Origin: Leptospira_A soteropolitanensis
GTDB taxonomy: Bacteria; Spirochaetota; Leptospiria; Leptospirales; Leptospiraceae
NCBI RefSeq assembly: GCF_026151335.1
Contig: NZ_JAMQPP010000002.1
DNA length: 64,000 bases
Strand: one strand, 5' to 3'
Shown: positions 53,622-61,860 of the stretch, one piece after another
Numbering within the stretch: the stretch's first letter is position 1
Layout: every line of letters starts with the position of its first letter
Translations under genes and position numbers: made by a program
The notes under the pieces: generated by a model
What the model was told of the DNA's origin: nothing
The model's database searches: none
Seen by the model: the letters and a program-made list of their open reading frames with translations, nothing else

Positions 53622-54371
53622 GTGAATTCAGGATTTAATTTTTTTCGTAAAATCTGGCATGTGCTCGGACTCATCATCCCTGTGACTCTATTTTTTGATG
53701 CCTTCCAAGATGCCTTCGGACTCGTGTATGCGACTCGTGCCATACTTGTTACATTACTTGCTCTTTTCCTTCTTGGACTGTTTATTTTAGAATTGGTACG
53801 TCTAAGCCATACCGGATTTGAAAACTTCTTTTATAAATACTTTGGGTTCTTAATGAAAGAATCGGAAAGAAAAAGATTCAATGGAACGGTTCCTTATTTT
53901 TTTGCCAACTTCCTCGTGGTATTGTTTTTCCCCGCAGAAGTAGCCATTCTTTCCATTTTGTTTTTAGTGATTGGGGATCCCTTTGCGGCTTACGTCGGAA
54001 GTAAGTATGGAAAACATAGATTCTATAATGGGAAATCTCTCGAGGGAATCATTGGGTTTTTAGTCCCAGCCTTTTTATTTTCAGTTTTAGCACTTTTACT
54101 TATCACAAAATCTCATCCAGGCAGTTTCCTTGCCATCTTGGACAACCAGGGAGAACTTCTCTGGACGCCGATATATCTTGTGTTTTTTTCGGTGATTGCT
54201 GCTTGTGTGACTGAGTTTTTTGCAAATACAACTGCCAAGGGACTTGTGGATGATAACCTGCTCATTCCGATTGTTGGTGCAGTGGTTCTATCCGTTTTAT
54301 CCTTATTATATTTGGATTATACACCAATGGACTTTTTCTTCGACCCAAAGGCGCTTTACATTCAAAAATAA
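53622..54371 (+). CDS. SEC59/DGK1-family membrane CTP-dependent kinase-like protein
   Basis: The 249-residue protein has about seven membrane segments. The conserved loop FLVIGDPFAAYVGSKYGKHRFYNGKSLEG near 120-148 and AACVTEFFANTTAKGLVDDNLLIP near 195 match the family of dolichol kinase, DGK1 and phytol kinase, which phosphorylate lipid alcohols with CTP. The DPFAA motif also occurs in CDP-diacylglycerol synthases, so the substrate is open. The GTG start follows TAGG. It is coupled to the STAS gene. Confidence 0.82.
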   Translation: MNSGFNFFRKIWHVLGLIIPVTLFFDAFQDAFGLVYATRAILVTLLALFLLGLFILELVRLSHTGFENFFYKYFGFLMKESERKRFNGTVPYFFANFLVVLFFPAEVAILSILFLVIGDPFAAYVGSKYGKHRFYNGKSLEGIIGFLVPAFLFSVLALLLITKSHPGSFLAILDNQGELLWTPIYLVFFSVIAACVTEFFANTTAKGLVDDNLLIPIVGAVVLSVLSLLYLDYTPMDFFFDPKALYIQK

Positions 54372-54457
54372 TTTGAGAATCCAATGGCTTTTCGTGATAC
54401 AAAAACGGAGCGCCAGAAAAAATTTAAATAAACCTTTTAGCCAAAACCAAAAAGGTA

Positions 54458-55051
54458 TTATTTCCAGCGAAGTTCGACTACTCTTTGTTTCGTAATTGGT
54501 TCCATTCCAGGTACCATCACCTTATATTCCAAAGATATGGGTCCTAAGTCCTCTAATCGAAAAGGGGACTTCTCTATTCCTTTATGTCGGAACTCTTCTT
54601 TCAAAAGGGCCCCTAAATAATGAAAGGAAACAACTATGCTGTTTTGGAATAAATTCCCTTCCATCCGTTCCGAAGAGTTTCCATATTTTAAGTACGCTAC
54701 ATAACCAGAACGAAACGTCTCTTTTCCAAGTCCATTGTAAGGTTTGGAAAGTACCAATCGAAACCCGGGTGTCTCTCTTGCCGTAAAATACAAAAAATTT
54801 CCAAAATCTTCAAAGGAGGGATTTACTTTTTTGAATAATTTTTGATCCAGATAAATCACATCTTTCTCTGTTTTGGGTTCTGTACAATCTAAAGGTTCAT
54901 TAAAATTATCACAGAATTGAAATGAGTTCGTTTCTAACCCGCCGCATCCTAAAATCAAAAAACAGAAAACCAGATTTAAAATTCTAGCTTTTCTATTGGT
55001 GAAAATTTGAGAAATAGATGTTGGATTAGGATTTGAATTTATTAAATTCAT
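54458..55051 (-). CDS. Unknown lipoprotein
   Basis: The 197-residue protein has an extended polar N-terminus, a hydrophobic stretch ending LILGC (Cys about 36), and a soluble mature part with strands near 65-190. No family recognised. The residues before the hydrophobic stretch (about 1-24) may be outside the real signal; an ATG further in is not available, so the start is uncertain. It overlaps the DUF4416 gene by 26 bases and is the last gene of the minus-strand operon that starts with eno. Confidence 0.68.
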   Translation of the reverse strand: MNLINSNPNPTSISQIFTNRKARILNLVFCFLILGCGGLETNSFQFCDNFNEPLDCTEPKTEKDVIYLDQKLFKKVNPSFEDFGNFLYFTARETPGFRLVLSKPYNGLGKETFRSGYVAYLKYGNSSERMEGNLFQNSIVVSFHYLGALLKEEFRHKGIEKSPFRLEDLGPISLEYKVMVPGMEPITKQRVVELRWK

Positions 55052-55559
55052 AGGATTCCCTTAGAGTGTTAAAAAAATAACTTACCTCTCTTTCTCGGAA
55101 GTAGTTTTGGGCCGATTCAGCTACCACCAATTGGCTTCTGGAAAAAAAATAGACTGTTTCTCCATAAACACCTTGGAATAAGTATGTCCGATGGAAATCA
55201 TCCTTTGATTTCGCAATGATGATGTTATGCGAAGTAACGTATCCCGGAATAAGAAGCACACTCTGGTCTTTTTTTTGTAATAGATTTTGGAATTCTAAAC
55301 ATTCTTTCTTTTTTTCTACTAATTCTTCCCTATGAATTCTTTGTTTAAAAGAAAGGACTTTTGTAAATCTTCCTGGATAGGCAAATTCCCTTTCTGTTTC
55401 ATCAGGAGTCCATTTGGAAAGTAAAACAGATTCATAGAGGATTTTAGAAAACCGTTTCTCTGCCATCGCCTTCAGTTCAAAAAGAATGTCTTCCTCTTGG
55501 TAGGAAAGAATGACAAAAAACGATGCGCCAGGCGGCCTTTCTAAAATCTCTTGTGGCAT
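55026..55559 (-). CDS. DUF4416-like protein
   Basis: The 177-residue soluble protein matches the DUF4416 pattern as I remember it: PGASFFVILSYQEEDILFE at the start, LLIPGYVTSHNIIIAKSKDDFHRTYLFQGVYGE in the middle (about 100-132), and an aromatic end. The GYVT, AKSKDDFHR and GVYGE elements are the family's strongest. Function is unknown. The gene lies four bases after tldE and overlaps the lipoprotein gene by 26 bases, so it is cotranscribed with tldD and tldE. Confidence 0.78.
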   Translation of the reverse strand: MPQEILERPPGASFFVILSYQEEDILFELKAMAEKRFSKILYESVLLSKWTPDETEREFAYPGRFTKVLSFKQRIHREELVEKKKECLEFQNLLQKKDQSVLLIPGYVTSHNIIIAKSKDDFHRTYLFQGVYGETVYFFSRSQLVVAESAQNYFREREVSYFFNTLRESYEFNKFKS

Positions 55560-55563
55560 TTGG

Positions 55564-56943
55564 TTACTCTTCTGTCACTCCCGTAATGGTAAATCCATCG
55601 AGTAACATATAGGGAACAAAAGACGATTCACCCAGAAGTTCTCCTTCCTTGGAGATTGCTTCGATTTGGTTTAATGCTTCAAATGCATTCCCCACAATTT
55701 GTACCTCTCGGACGGGGACTTTCTCTCCATTTTCCAAAAGGTATCCCCCTTTGATCACTCCCGAAAAATCACCGGAGGCTCCATCTTTAGTTCCCGAAAT
55801 TCGGTTCACAAATAACGTTTTTCCCGGGAGTTTGAAAAACTCATCCTTAGAGGATATGCCTGGTGCAATCTGGAGTTGTTTTGGGCCACAACCAGGGAGA
55901 CTTTGGGCTCCACCGCTCGCAGACCCATTGGATTTTGGAAGGCCTGCTTTTTTCGCTTCATATGTATTGTAGAAGTAGGTATTTAAAACTCCCTCTGTTA
56001 GGACTGATTTTTTTGAAGTTGGAAGGCCTTCGCGGTCAAATCCAGTTGAACCCATCAAACTATTGTTCGTTGGATCATCCCAAATGGAAAGTAAAGAAGA
56101 GGCAACTTTTTTGCCGAGTTTATCTGCCATTTTTGATTTTCCTTTCCGGAGACTGGTTCCATTTAAAGAACCAACAAAAAGTCCGAGAAAAAATGAATAC
56201 ACAGCATCGGGGGGAAGTAAAACCTTTCCTTGGAATCCAGAGATGGGTTTGGAATAGAGCGCTCCCATACATTTGTCTCCAAAATTCATAAAGGCCTTTT
56301 TCCACAGAGTTTGGAATTGGTTTTTGTCAAACCCACTGGCAGAATCATAATCAAAACTTCCGACTAAATCCCCATCCACACCCATTCCCATCACCGAAGC
56401 AGAAAGTTCTGCACCCAGTTCATGGGCCATCACTCCCTTGGAAGAAACGATGAGTTTGTAACCCTTGCTAATCGAAAAATCTCCCGAGTCAATATTGACC
56501 TTGGAATACAAATCATTTCTCCAACTAAGAGCTTCTTTTGCAGTATTGACTAAATCCTCAATTCCCATTGTATCTAAGGATTCATCATATTGATTGAAAT
56601 GATTCGAAATGGATTCTGGTTCCGGAAGTCCCAAATCAAAATCTGGCGTGGATTGGCTTTTTGCTAAACTATAAGCTTCTTCAATCGACTGATAAAGGCT
56701 TGGGATATGATTGGAAATGATAAAACCTTGGTTTCCCTCGTGGATCACACGAATTCCAAACATATTTTCTTCGGTCGCCGTACAGTTGTTTAAGTCATTT
56801 TTTTCTAAACTGACATCTTCAGAATATCCATAACTCGAATAAATTTCGACTTGGTCGATTCCATTTGTTTTTGCTTTTTTGACTAAATTAGAAAGTAAAT
56901 CTTTTTGGTCGTTCAAACGTTTTTCAATTGAATTACGATCCAT
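55564..56943 (-). CDS. TldE/PmbA-like subunit of the TldD/TldE metalloprotease
   Basis: The 459-residue protein belongs to the TldD/PmbA family. It lacks the HExxxH zinc motif that TldD has, as expected of TldE. Conserved regions are EIYSSYGYSEDVSLEKNDL near 35, IRVIHEGNQGF, the SGSFDYDSASG-type central region near 195, STGFDREGLPTSKKSV near 295 and NRISGTKDGASGDFSGVIKGGYLLENGE near 380. With TldD it would degrade unstructured peptides, as described for antitoxins and microcin precursors. It overlaps tldD by one base (TAATG). Confidence 0.9.
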   Translation of the reverse strand: MDRNSIEKRLNDQKDLLSNLVKKAKTNGIDQVEIYSSYGYSEDVSLEKNDLNNCTATEENMFGIRVIHEGNQGFIISNHIPSLYQSIEEAYSLAKSQSTPDFDLGLPEPESISNHFNQYDESLDTMGIEDLVNTAKEALSWRNDLYSKVNIDSGDFSISKGYKLIVSSKGVMAHELGAELSASVMGMGVDGDLVGSFDYDSASGFDKNQFQTLWKKAFMNFGDKCMGALYSKPISGFQGKVLLPPDAVYSFFLGLFVGSLNGTSLRKGKSKMADKLGKKVASSLLSIWDDPTNNSLMGSTGFDREGLPTSKKSVLTEGVLNTYFYNTYEAKKAGLPKSNGSASGGAQSLPGCGPKQLQIAPGISSKDEFFKLPGKTLFVNRISGTKDGASGDFSGVIKGGYLLENGEKVPVREVQIVGNAFEALNQIEAISKEGELLGESSFVPYMLLDGFTITGVTEE

Positions 56944-58328
56944 TATTTACCACCGAGTAATACTTTTGTGCGAACATAAGGCCCACCAGCATCCACTTTG
57001 GCAGGTTGTCCTTTTCCACAATGTCCCGAACCCAAATCCCATTTGAATTCTTTGGATACCATATCTACATTTTGCAAAACATCAAAAGCAAGACCTGAAA
57101 CCGTCACACCTTTCAAAAGATCAGTGATCTTACCATTTTGGATGCGATAGGCTTTTTGTACGGCAAACATAAATTCACCTGTCGCATCGGCTTGGCCGTT
57201 TTTGGCTCCGTCCAAATAGTATCCATCTTTTGTACTTGCGATCATTTCTTCCAAACTGGAATCTCCAGGCGTAAGGAAAGTATTACGCATACGGATGAGG
57301 GGTACATCTCCATACTCCCAAGCCCTTGCAGATCCCGTTGGAGCCACTCCAAATCGTTCTGCGGTTTCCCGATTGTGAAGATAAGAAGAAAGAATTCCAT
57401 TTTTAATAATGACTGTGTTTGTGGGAATGACTCCTTCATCATCCACAGGGATGGAACCACCGGCACCCTCATAATATTCAGAATACCCTGAGTCGCATAA
57501 CGTAACGAGGTCAGAACCAACTCTATGACCAATTTTTCCTTGGGCTACAGATCCAGACAAAACAAAGTCTGCTTCTACGGTATGCCCGATGGCTTCGTGA
57601 ACCAGGAGACCCACAATCGAAGGAGATAAAATGACAGTGGAAAGGCCACCGTCGGGGAGAGAACTGGAAAGTAAATCCACAGCAGTTTTACATGCTTCGT
57701 CAGAAATTTCAGTGGGTGACTGGGAACGAAAGAGACAATCCCATCCTCCTGTCACACCAATCGAATGAGAGCCGGATTCCATCTTTCCATCTTCTTTGGC
57801 TACAGCAGAGACTCGAAATTCTGGTCGTACCATACTAAAAAAACTATCCGCTCCATCGGTAGTCACGATGGCTTTTTCTTCATAAATTTCAGAATACCCA
57901 CAACCAACCGATTGGAGTTTTGCCGATTGTTTGGCGGCAGCATTTTGGATGTCTAAAACAAGTTTTAATTTTTCTTCTACCGTTCGATTACGAAAGTCTT
58001 CAATCCCTTTCCCAATAAAATCACCAATGGCAAAGTTTGCTTTTGGTAAGTTTGGGATTTTGTCCTTTCGCAGAGCAGAGGATAGGCGAGCCGCTTTTTT
58101 AGCCACTTGAATGGCATTTTGAATGGAAGACTTTGAAATTTCGCTGGTGGATGCAAAACCCCAAGTTCCGGCTTCCAAAACCCGAACCCCAATTCCCGTT
58201 CTTTTGCGAAGTGCCGTAGATTCCACTCGTCCCCTTTCGGCAAAGAAGGAACGACTTTCTTTATGGTGGTATCTTAGTTCGACAAATCCGGACTCTTCGG
58301 CCAAACATTCTTTTAATAGGTTTCGCAT
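56943..58328 (-). CDS. tldD: TldD-like zinc metalloprotease subunit
   Basis: The 461-residue protein carries the TldD zinc motif LLVHEAIGHTVEADF (HExxxH) near 255-270, EGAGGSIPVDDEGV near 299, and SGHCGKGQPAKVDAGGP near the C-terminus whose Cys is a further ligand in the family. The N-terminus has FAERGRVESTALRKRTGIGVRVL, a conserved opening. TldD cleaves short peptides in a heteromeric barrel with TldE, whose gene follows directly. It sits downstream of the hydrolase and clpP genes. Confidence 0.93.
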   Translation of the reverse strand: MRNLLKECLAEESGFVELRYHHKESRSFFAERGRVESTALRKRTGIGVRVLEAGTWGFASTSEISKSSIQNAIQVAKKAARLSSALRKDKIPNLPKANFAIGDFIGKGIEDFRNRTVEEKLKLVLDIQNAAAKQSAKLQSVGCGYSEIYEEKAIVTTDGADSFFSMVRPEFRVSAVAKEDGKMESGSHSIGVTGGWDCLFRSQSPTEISDEACKTAVDLLSSSLPDGGLSTVILSPSIVGLLVHEAIGHTVEADFVLSGSVAQGKIGHRVGSDLVTLCDSGYSEYYEGAGGSIPVDDEGVIPTNTVIIKNGILSSYLHNRETAERFGVAPTGSARAWEYGDVPLIRMRNTFLTPGDSSLEEMIASTKDGYYLDGAKNGQADATGEFMFAVQKAYRIQNGKITDLLKGVTVSGLAFDVLQNVDMVSKEFKWDLGSGHCGKGQPAKVDAGGPYVRTKVLLGGK

Positions 58329-58360
58329 AACTTCCCTTCCTTATATTTTAATGACGATAA

Positions 58361-59374
58361 TTATGGTTTGATTTGCGAATCAAAAAATTCGAGTAGAATC
58401 CGAGGAAGCCATCTTCCTTCAGGATTGTCCGGAGAGGGATCACTGATAAATCCAACATGTCCGCCTTTTTCCGTAAGAACGGTTTGTAATAGGGGATAGG
58501 ACTTCCAACGAATTTCGTGCCAAACTTCAGAAGGAACCACTGGATCATCATCCGCATGGACAATGAGTCCAGGAACTTTGATTCCACCGAGATATTTGAC
58601 ACTGGAACAAATATTGTAATATTCCAATACATTCGCATAACCAGAAATTGGTGCTGTAAAAAAATCATCAAAATCAAAAAATGATTTACTTCGCAATACT
58701 CTTTCTTTCATTTTATCAGAGATTTCATAAACCCCTGAGGTTACCTTTTCTTTCATGGTATCCAAAAAATGATCGCGGTAAAAATTACCTGCCCTCGAAT
58801 CAATAAAGTCACAACTCCGTTTTAAATCTAATGGAGGGGATGTGGCCGAAAATGCCTTCGAATAATGTTCCCTTTTTTCTCCAAAAAATTTGATCACCAT
58901 ATTGGCAGATAAGGAAAATCCAGAAACAAATATGGATTTAGTAAAATGTTTATATATGTATTTTAATACGGCTTCTAAATCTTCCGATTGGCCGGCATTA
59001 TAAGGTTTTTTGGCAATACCGAACCCGCGACCACAGTTCCGTAAATTCATACGAACCACCCCATAACCACGATTAAGCGCTTCTTTTCCAGCACTGACCA
59101 TATAATGGGATTCAGAACTTCCTTCCATCCCATGAATGAGAAGTAAATAGTATCCGTTCCATTGGGAGGCATTTTTTCGAACTAAAGAAAGAGGGGGGTT
59201 GTGTTCTAACCAAAGCAAATCCCCAGACCCATCGTTTGTGGGAATGAGGATACTCTCTGAATAATACTCATCCTCCAAAGAATTGTCTGGAGGAAAGAGT
59301 ACGTTGTAGACAGTTTGTAAATGCCTACCTTCTAAAAATCTTCTAGGTTTGAATTCTCTGTTAGACGACGTCAA
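58361..59374 (-). CDS. YheT-like alpha/beta hydrolase
   Basis: The 337-residue protein belongs to the YheT-type hydrolases. It has LIHGMEGSSESHYM near 76-89, the nucleophile elbow SGFSLSANMV near 147 (Ser at the centre; the second Gly of GxSxG is Ser), the acid in VHADDDPVVPSEVW near 272 and the catalytic His in EKGGHVGF near 301. The reaction is unknown. It overlaps clpP by 14 bases at its start and is followed by tldD after 32 bases. Confidence 0.87.
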   Translation of the reverse strand: MTSSNREFKPRRFLEGRHLQTVYNVLFPPDNSLEDEYYSESILIPTNDGSGDLLWLEHNPPLSLVRKNASQWNGYYLLLIHGMEGSSESHYMVSAGKEALNRGYGVVRMNLRNCGRGFGIAKKPYNAGQSEDLEAVLKYIYKHFTKSIFVSGFSLSANMVIKFFGEKREHYSKAFSATSPPLDLKRSCDFIDSRAGNFYRDHFLDTMKEKVTSGVYEISDKMKERVLRSKSFFDFDDFFTAPISGYANVLEYYNICSSVKYLGGIKVPGLIVHADDDPVVPSEVWHEIRWKSYPLLQTVLTEKGGHVGFISDPSPDNPEGRWLPRILLEFFDSQIKP

Positions 59375-59969
59375 TTGTGTTTACGATCTTATCTACAATC
59401 CCGTAAGCCAAAGCTTGGTCGGCATCCATATAATAATCGCGGTCTGTGTCTTCTACCAACTGTTCGTAAGTTTTGCCACATGCATCCGCTAACATTTGGT
59501 TGAGTTTTTCTTTGGTTTTGACAATGTCCTGTGCATGGATGAGTAAATCCGTAGCAGGTGCTTGGATTTGTCCACCAATGGATGGTTGGTGGATCATCAC
59601 TCGACCATTCGGCCAAATGTAACGATTTCCTTTTTTTCCACCAATGAGAAGGATAGAACCCATTGAGGCAGCCATTCCCATACAGACTGTATGTACTGGT
59701 GAGGAAATCATTTGCATGGTGTCATAAACGACAAGTCCAGAGGTGACAACACCACCGGGGCTATTGATATAAAACGTAATTGGTTTTCCAGGATCTACCA
59801 TTTCCAAATACATCAGTTTGGCAGTGAGTTCCTTGGAAGATTCATCAGTGACTGGACCCCAGAGAAAGATTTTCCGTTTTTCCAGGAATTTCTTACCCAT
59901 GTTTTTGTCGCTAATGAGATCTTGGATGGTTTCGGTGATTTCTTTTTCTGGTGTTTCTTCTTCTGGCAT
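59361..59969 (-). CDS. clpP: ATP-dependent Clp protease proteolytic subunit
   Basis: This 202-residue serine protease subunit forms the two-ring chamber used by ClpX or ClpA-type unfoldases. The triad is visible: Ser in GMAASMGS near 108, His in RVMIHQP near 133, and Asp in DRDYYMDAD or GIVDKI near 185-195. The YINSPGGVVTSG motif near 76 is standard. The 25-residue N-terminal extension is acidic and longer than usual for mature ClpP. It lies one base after the ftsB-like gene. Spirochaetes often have more than one ClpP, so this may be one of two. Confidence 0.94.
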   Translation of the reverse strand: MPEEETPEKEITETIQDLISDKNMGKKFLEKRKIFLWGPVTDESSKELTAKLMYLEMVDPGKPITFYINSPGGVVTSGLVVYDTMQMISSPVHTVCMGMAASMGSILLIGGKKGNRYIWPNGRVMIHQPSIGGQIQAPATDLLIHAQDIVKTKEKLNQMLADACGKTYEQLVEDTDRDYYMDADQALAYGIVDKIVNTIDVV

Positions 59970-59970
59970 A

Positions 59971-60435
59971 TTAATTCAGTCTTTTGTGATTAGACATAGG
60001 TTGCAAGCGTTTCAGCTTGAAGTAAACGCCTAGAATCAGGAAAACACTGAAAGAAATAAAAAAGAAACGTAACAAAAAGAGCGGAGGCTCTTTCCATTCC
60101 CCGCCAAGCCCTGCCGTATGCAGGGAAGCCGGAAGGGCTTTTGTTTTTTGCGTCAAAGGCGAAGGCATTTCTTCGAATTTCAATACATGAGCAGTTTCAG
60201 AAAGTAAATAGTACTTCCTTGCTTCCTGTTCTAAGGCATAAACATCATTTTTTAGGCGGCGTTCCTTTTCTTCCAACCCTTGGTTTTCGACCACAAGCCT
60301 CTCTACTTCCGCATTGAGATTTTGTAATTCCTTCTCGAGGCGCATACGTTCGGCAATCCCAGACTCGGACAAAAGTCCAAGATAGATACCAGCGCAAATA
60401 TACGTTACGAGTAGGGAGGCTTTCGTTGGTGTCAT
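59971..60435 (-). CDS. FtsB/DivIC-like protein with a second membrane segment
   Basis: The 154-residue protein has an N-terminal membrane helix (about 8-25), a coiled coil (about 30-72, RLEKELQNLNAEVERLVVENQGLEEK) followed by the YALEQEARKYY segment characteristic of the septum formation initiator family, and a C-terminal hydrophobic helix near 120-142. FtsB/DivIC proteins support FtsL and FtsI at the division site. The second membrane helix is not usual in FtsB and puts the C-terminus on the other side. The position after eno matches the eno-ftsB order seen in many bacteria. Confidence 0.77.
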   Translation of the reverse strand: MTPTKASLLVTYICAGIYLGLLSESGIAERMRLEKELQNLNAEVERLVVENQGLEEKERRLKNDVYALEQEARKYYLLSETAHVLKFEEMPSPLTQKTKALPASLHTAGLGGEWKEPPLFLLRFFFISFSVFLILGVYFKLKRLQPMSNHKRLN

Positions 60436-60436
60436 A

Positions 60437-61738
60437 TTACTTTAAGTTGTAAAAAGTGTTTACTCCGCTGAAGCTTGCATTTTTTCCGAGTTCTTCTTCG
60501 ATGCGAAGGAGCTCGTTGTATTTTGCGATCCTGTCCGTTCTGCTAAGTGACCCAGTTTTGATCTGACCTGAGTTTGTTGCGACGGCAATATGCGAAATAG
60601 TCGCATCTTCCGTTTCTCCAGATCTATGAGACACGACCGCAGTGTATTGGGCTTTTTTCGCCATCTCAATGGCACTCAGGGTTTCTGTCAGAGTTCCAAT
60701 TTGGTTCACTTTGATGAGAATGGAATTACCAATCCCTTTATCGATCCCTTGTGCGAGTTTTTTGATATTGGTTACGAACAAATCATCCCCCACAAGTTGG
60801 ATCTTTTTCCCCAGTTTTTCGGAAAGTTTTTTCCAGCCTGTCCAATCGTTTTCATCCAGACCGTCTTCCATGGTAATGATCGGATACTTGGACACTAAAT
60901 TTGAGTAGTATTCTACGAGTTCTTCGGCAGTCTTTTCCGGTTTTTTCTCTGCTTTGAGAACGTATTTCTTTTTCTTCTCGTCGTAGAACTCAGAAGCAGC
61001 GCAGTCCAAACCAATTTTAATGTCTAGGTCTGGTTTGTATCCAGCCTTTTCAATTGCAGTAAGGATCACTTCGATGGCTTCGCTATTACTTGTTAGGTTG
61101 GGAGCAAATCCACCTTCATCACCCACAGCGGTATTTAGACCTTTACCTTTTAAAACTGATTTTAGGCTGTGGAATACTTCAGCACCCATACGAAGAGCTT
61201 CGCTGAAGTTGGGAGCCGAAACAGGAAGGATCATAAATTCTTGGAAGTCGATATTGTTGTCCGCATGAGCACCACCGTTGATGATATTCATCATTGGTAC
61301 TGGAAGTTCACGAGCAAAAGTTCCACCAATATAACGGTATAATGGAAGGCCAGCATGGGCCGCCGCCGCTTTTGCCACAGCCATAGAAACACCCAAAAGC
61401 GCATTGGCACCTAACTTAGATTTATTGGCAGTTCCGTCGAGCGAGATCATTGTTCCATCAATGAGAAGTTGGTTGGTTGCCGAAAGGCCTAAGATGGATT
61501 TAGAGATTTTAGAATTTACATTTTCAACGGCTTTGAGTACTCCTTTTCCGGAGTATCTTTTTTTATCACCGTCACGAAGCTCTACGGCTTCATGTTCACC
61601 AGTTGACGCACCAGAGGGAACCGCCGCACGACCGAAGGAACCGTCTTCTAGTGTGACATCCACTTCAACGGTTGGATTTCCTCTGGAATCCATGATTTCA
61701 CGGGCTTTGACGGAACGAATGCTATCTTTTTGGGACAT
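60437..61738 (-). CDS. eno: Enolase (phosphopyruvate hydratase)
   Basis: Enolase converts 2-phosphoglycerate to phosphoenolpyruvate in glycolysis. The 433-residue protein has VKAREIMDSRGNPTVEVDV near 10, the loop SGASTGEHEAVELRD near 42, GDEGGFAPN near 205, the metal ligands in TMEDGLDENDW near 288 and GDDLFVTN near 316, and the catalytic lysine region NSILIKVNQIGT near 340 with SHRSGETED near 371. It heads the minus-strand operon down to the lipoprotein at 54458. An AGGAG site 12 bases upstream supports the ATG. Confidence 0.98.
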   Translation of the reverse strand: MSQKDSIRSVKAREIMDSRGNPTVEVDVTLEDGSFGRAAVPSGASTGEHEAVELRDGDKKRYSGKGVLKAVENVNSKISKSILGLSATNQLLIDGTMISLDGTANKSKLGANALLGVSMAVAKAAAAHAGLPLYRYIGGTFARELPVPMMNIINGGAHADNNIDFQEFMILPVSAPNFSEALRMGAEVFHSLKSVLKGKGLNTAVGDEGGFAPNLTSNSEAIEVILTAIEKAGYKPDLDIKIGLDCAASEFYDEKKKKYVLKAEKKPEKTAEELVEYYSNLVSKYPIITMEDGLDENDWTGWKKLSEKLGKKIQLVGDDLFVTNIKKLAQGIDKGIGNSILIKVNQIGTLTETLSAIEMAKKAQYTAVVSHRSGETEDATISHIAVATNSGQIKTGSLSRTDRIAKYNELLRIEEELGKNASFSGVNTFYNLK

Positions 61739-61860
61739 CGGGAATTGTTTCTCCTAAGGGATAATTTACTCCCAGTCTTAGGAAATTTAAGCCTCTGACA
61801 ATAAACTTTTTCGACAAAGAGCCTCGTTCCAGAAAAATGACTTAAAAAGAAGAGGGAACC

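Noticed and set aside
54410..54458. Possible terminator in the convergent gap after the SEC59/DGK1-like gene
   Set aside because: Only a seven-base A/T-rich stem with an 11-base loop; too weak to list.
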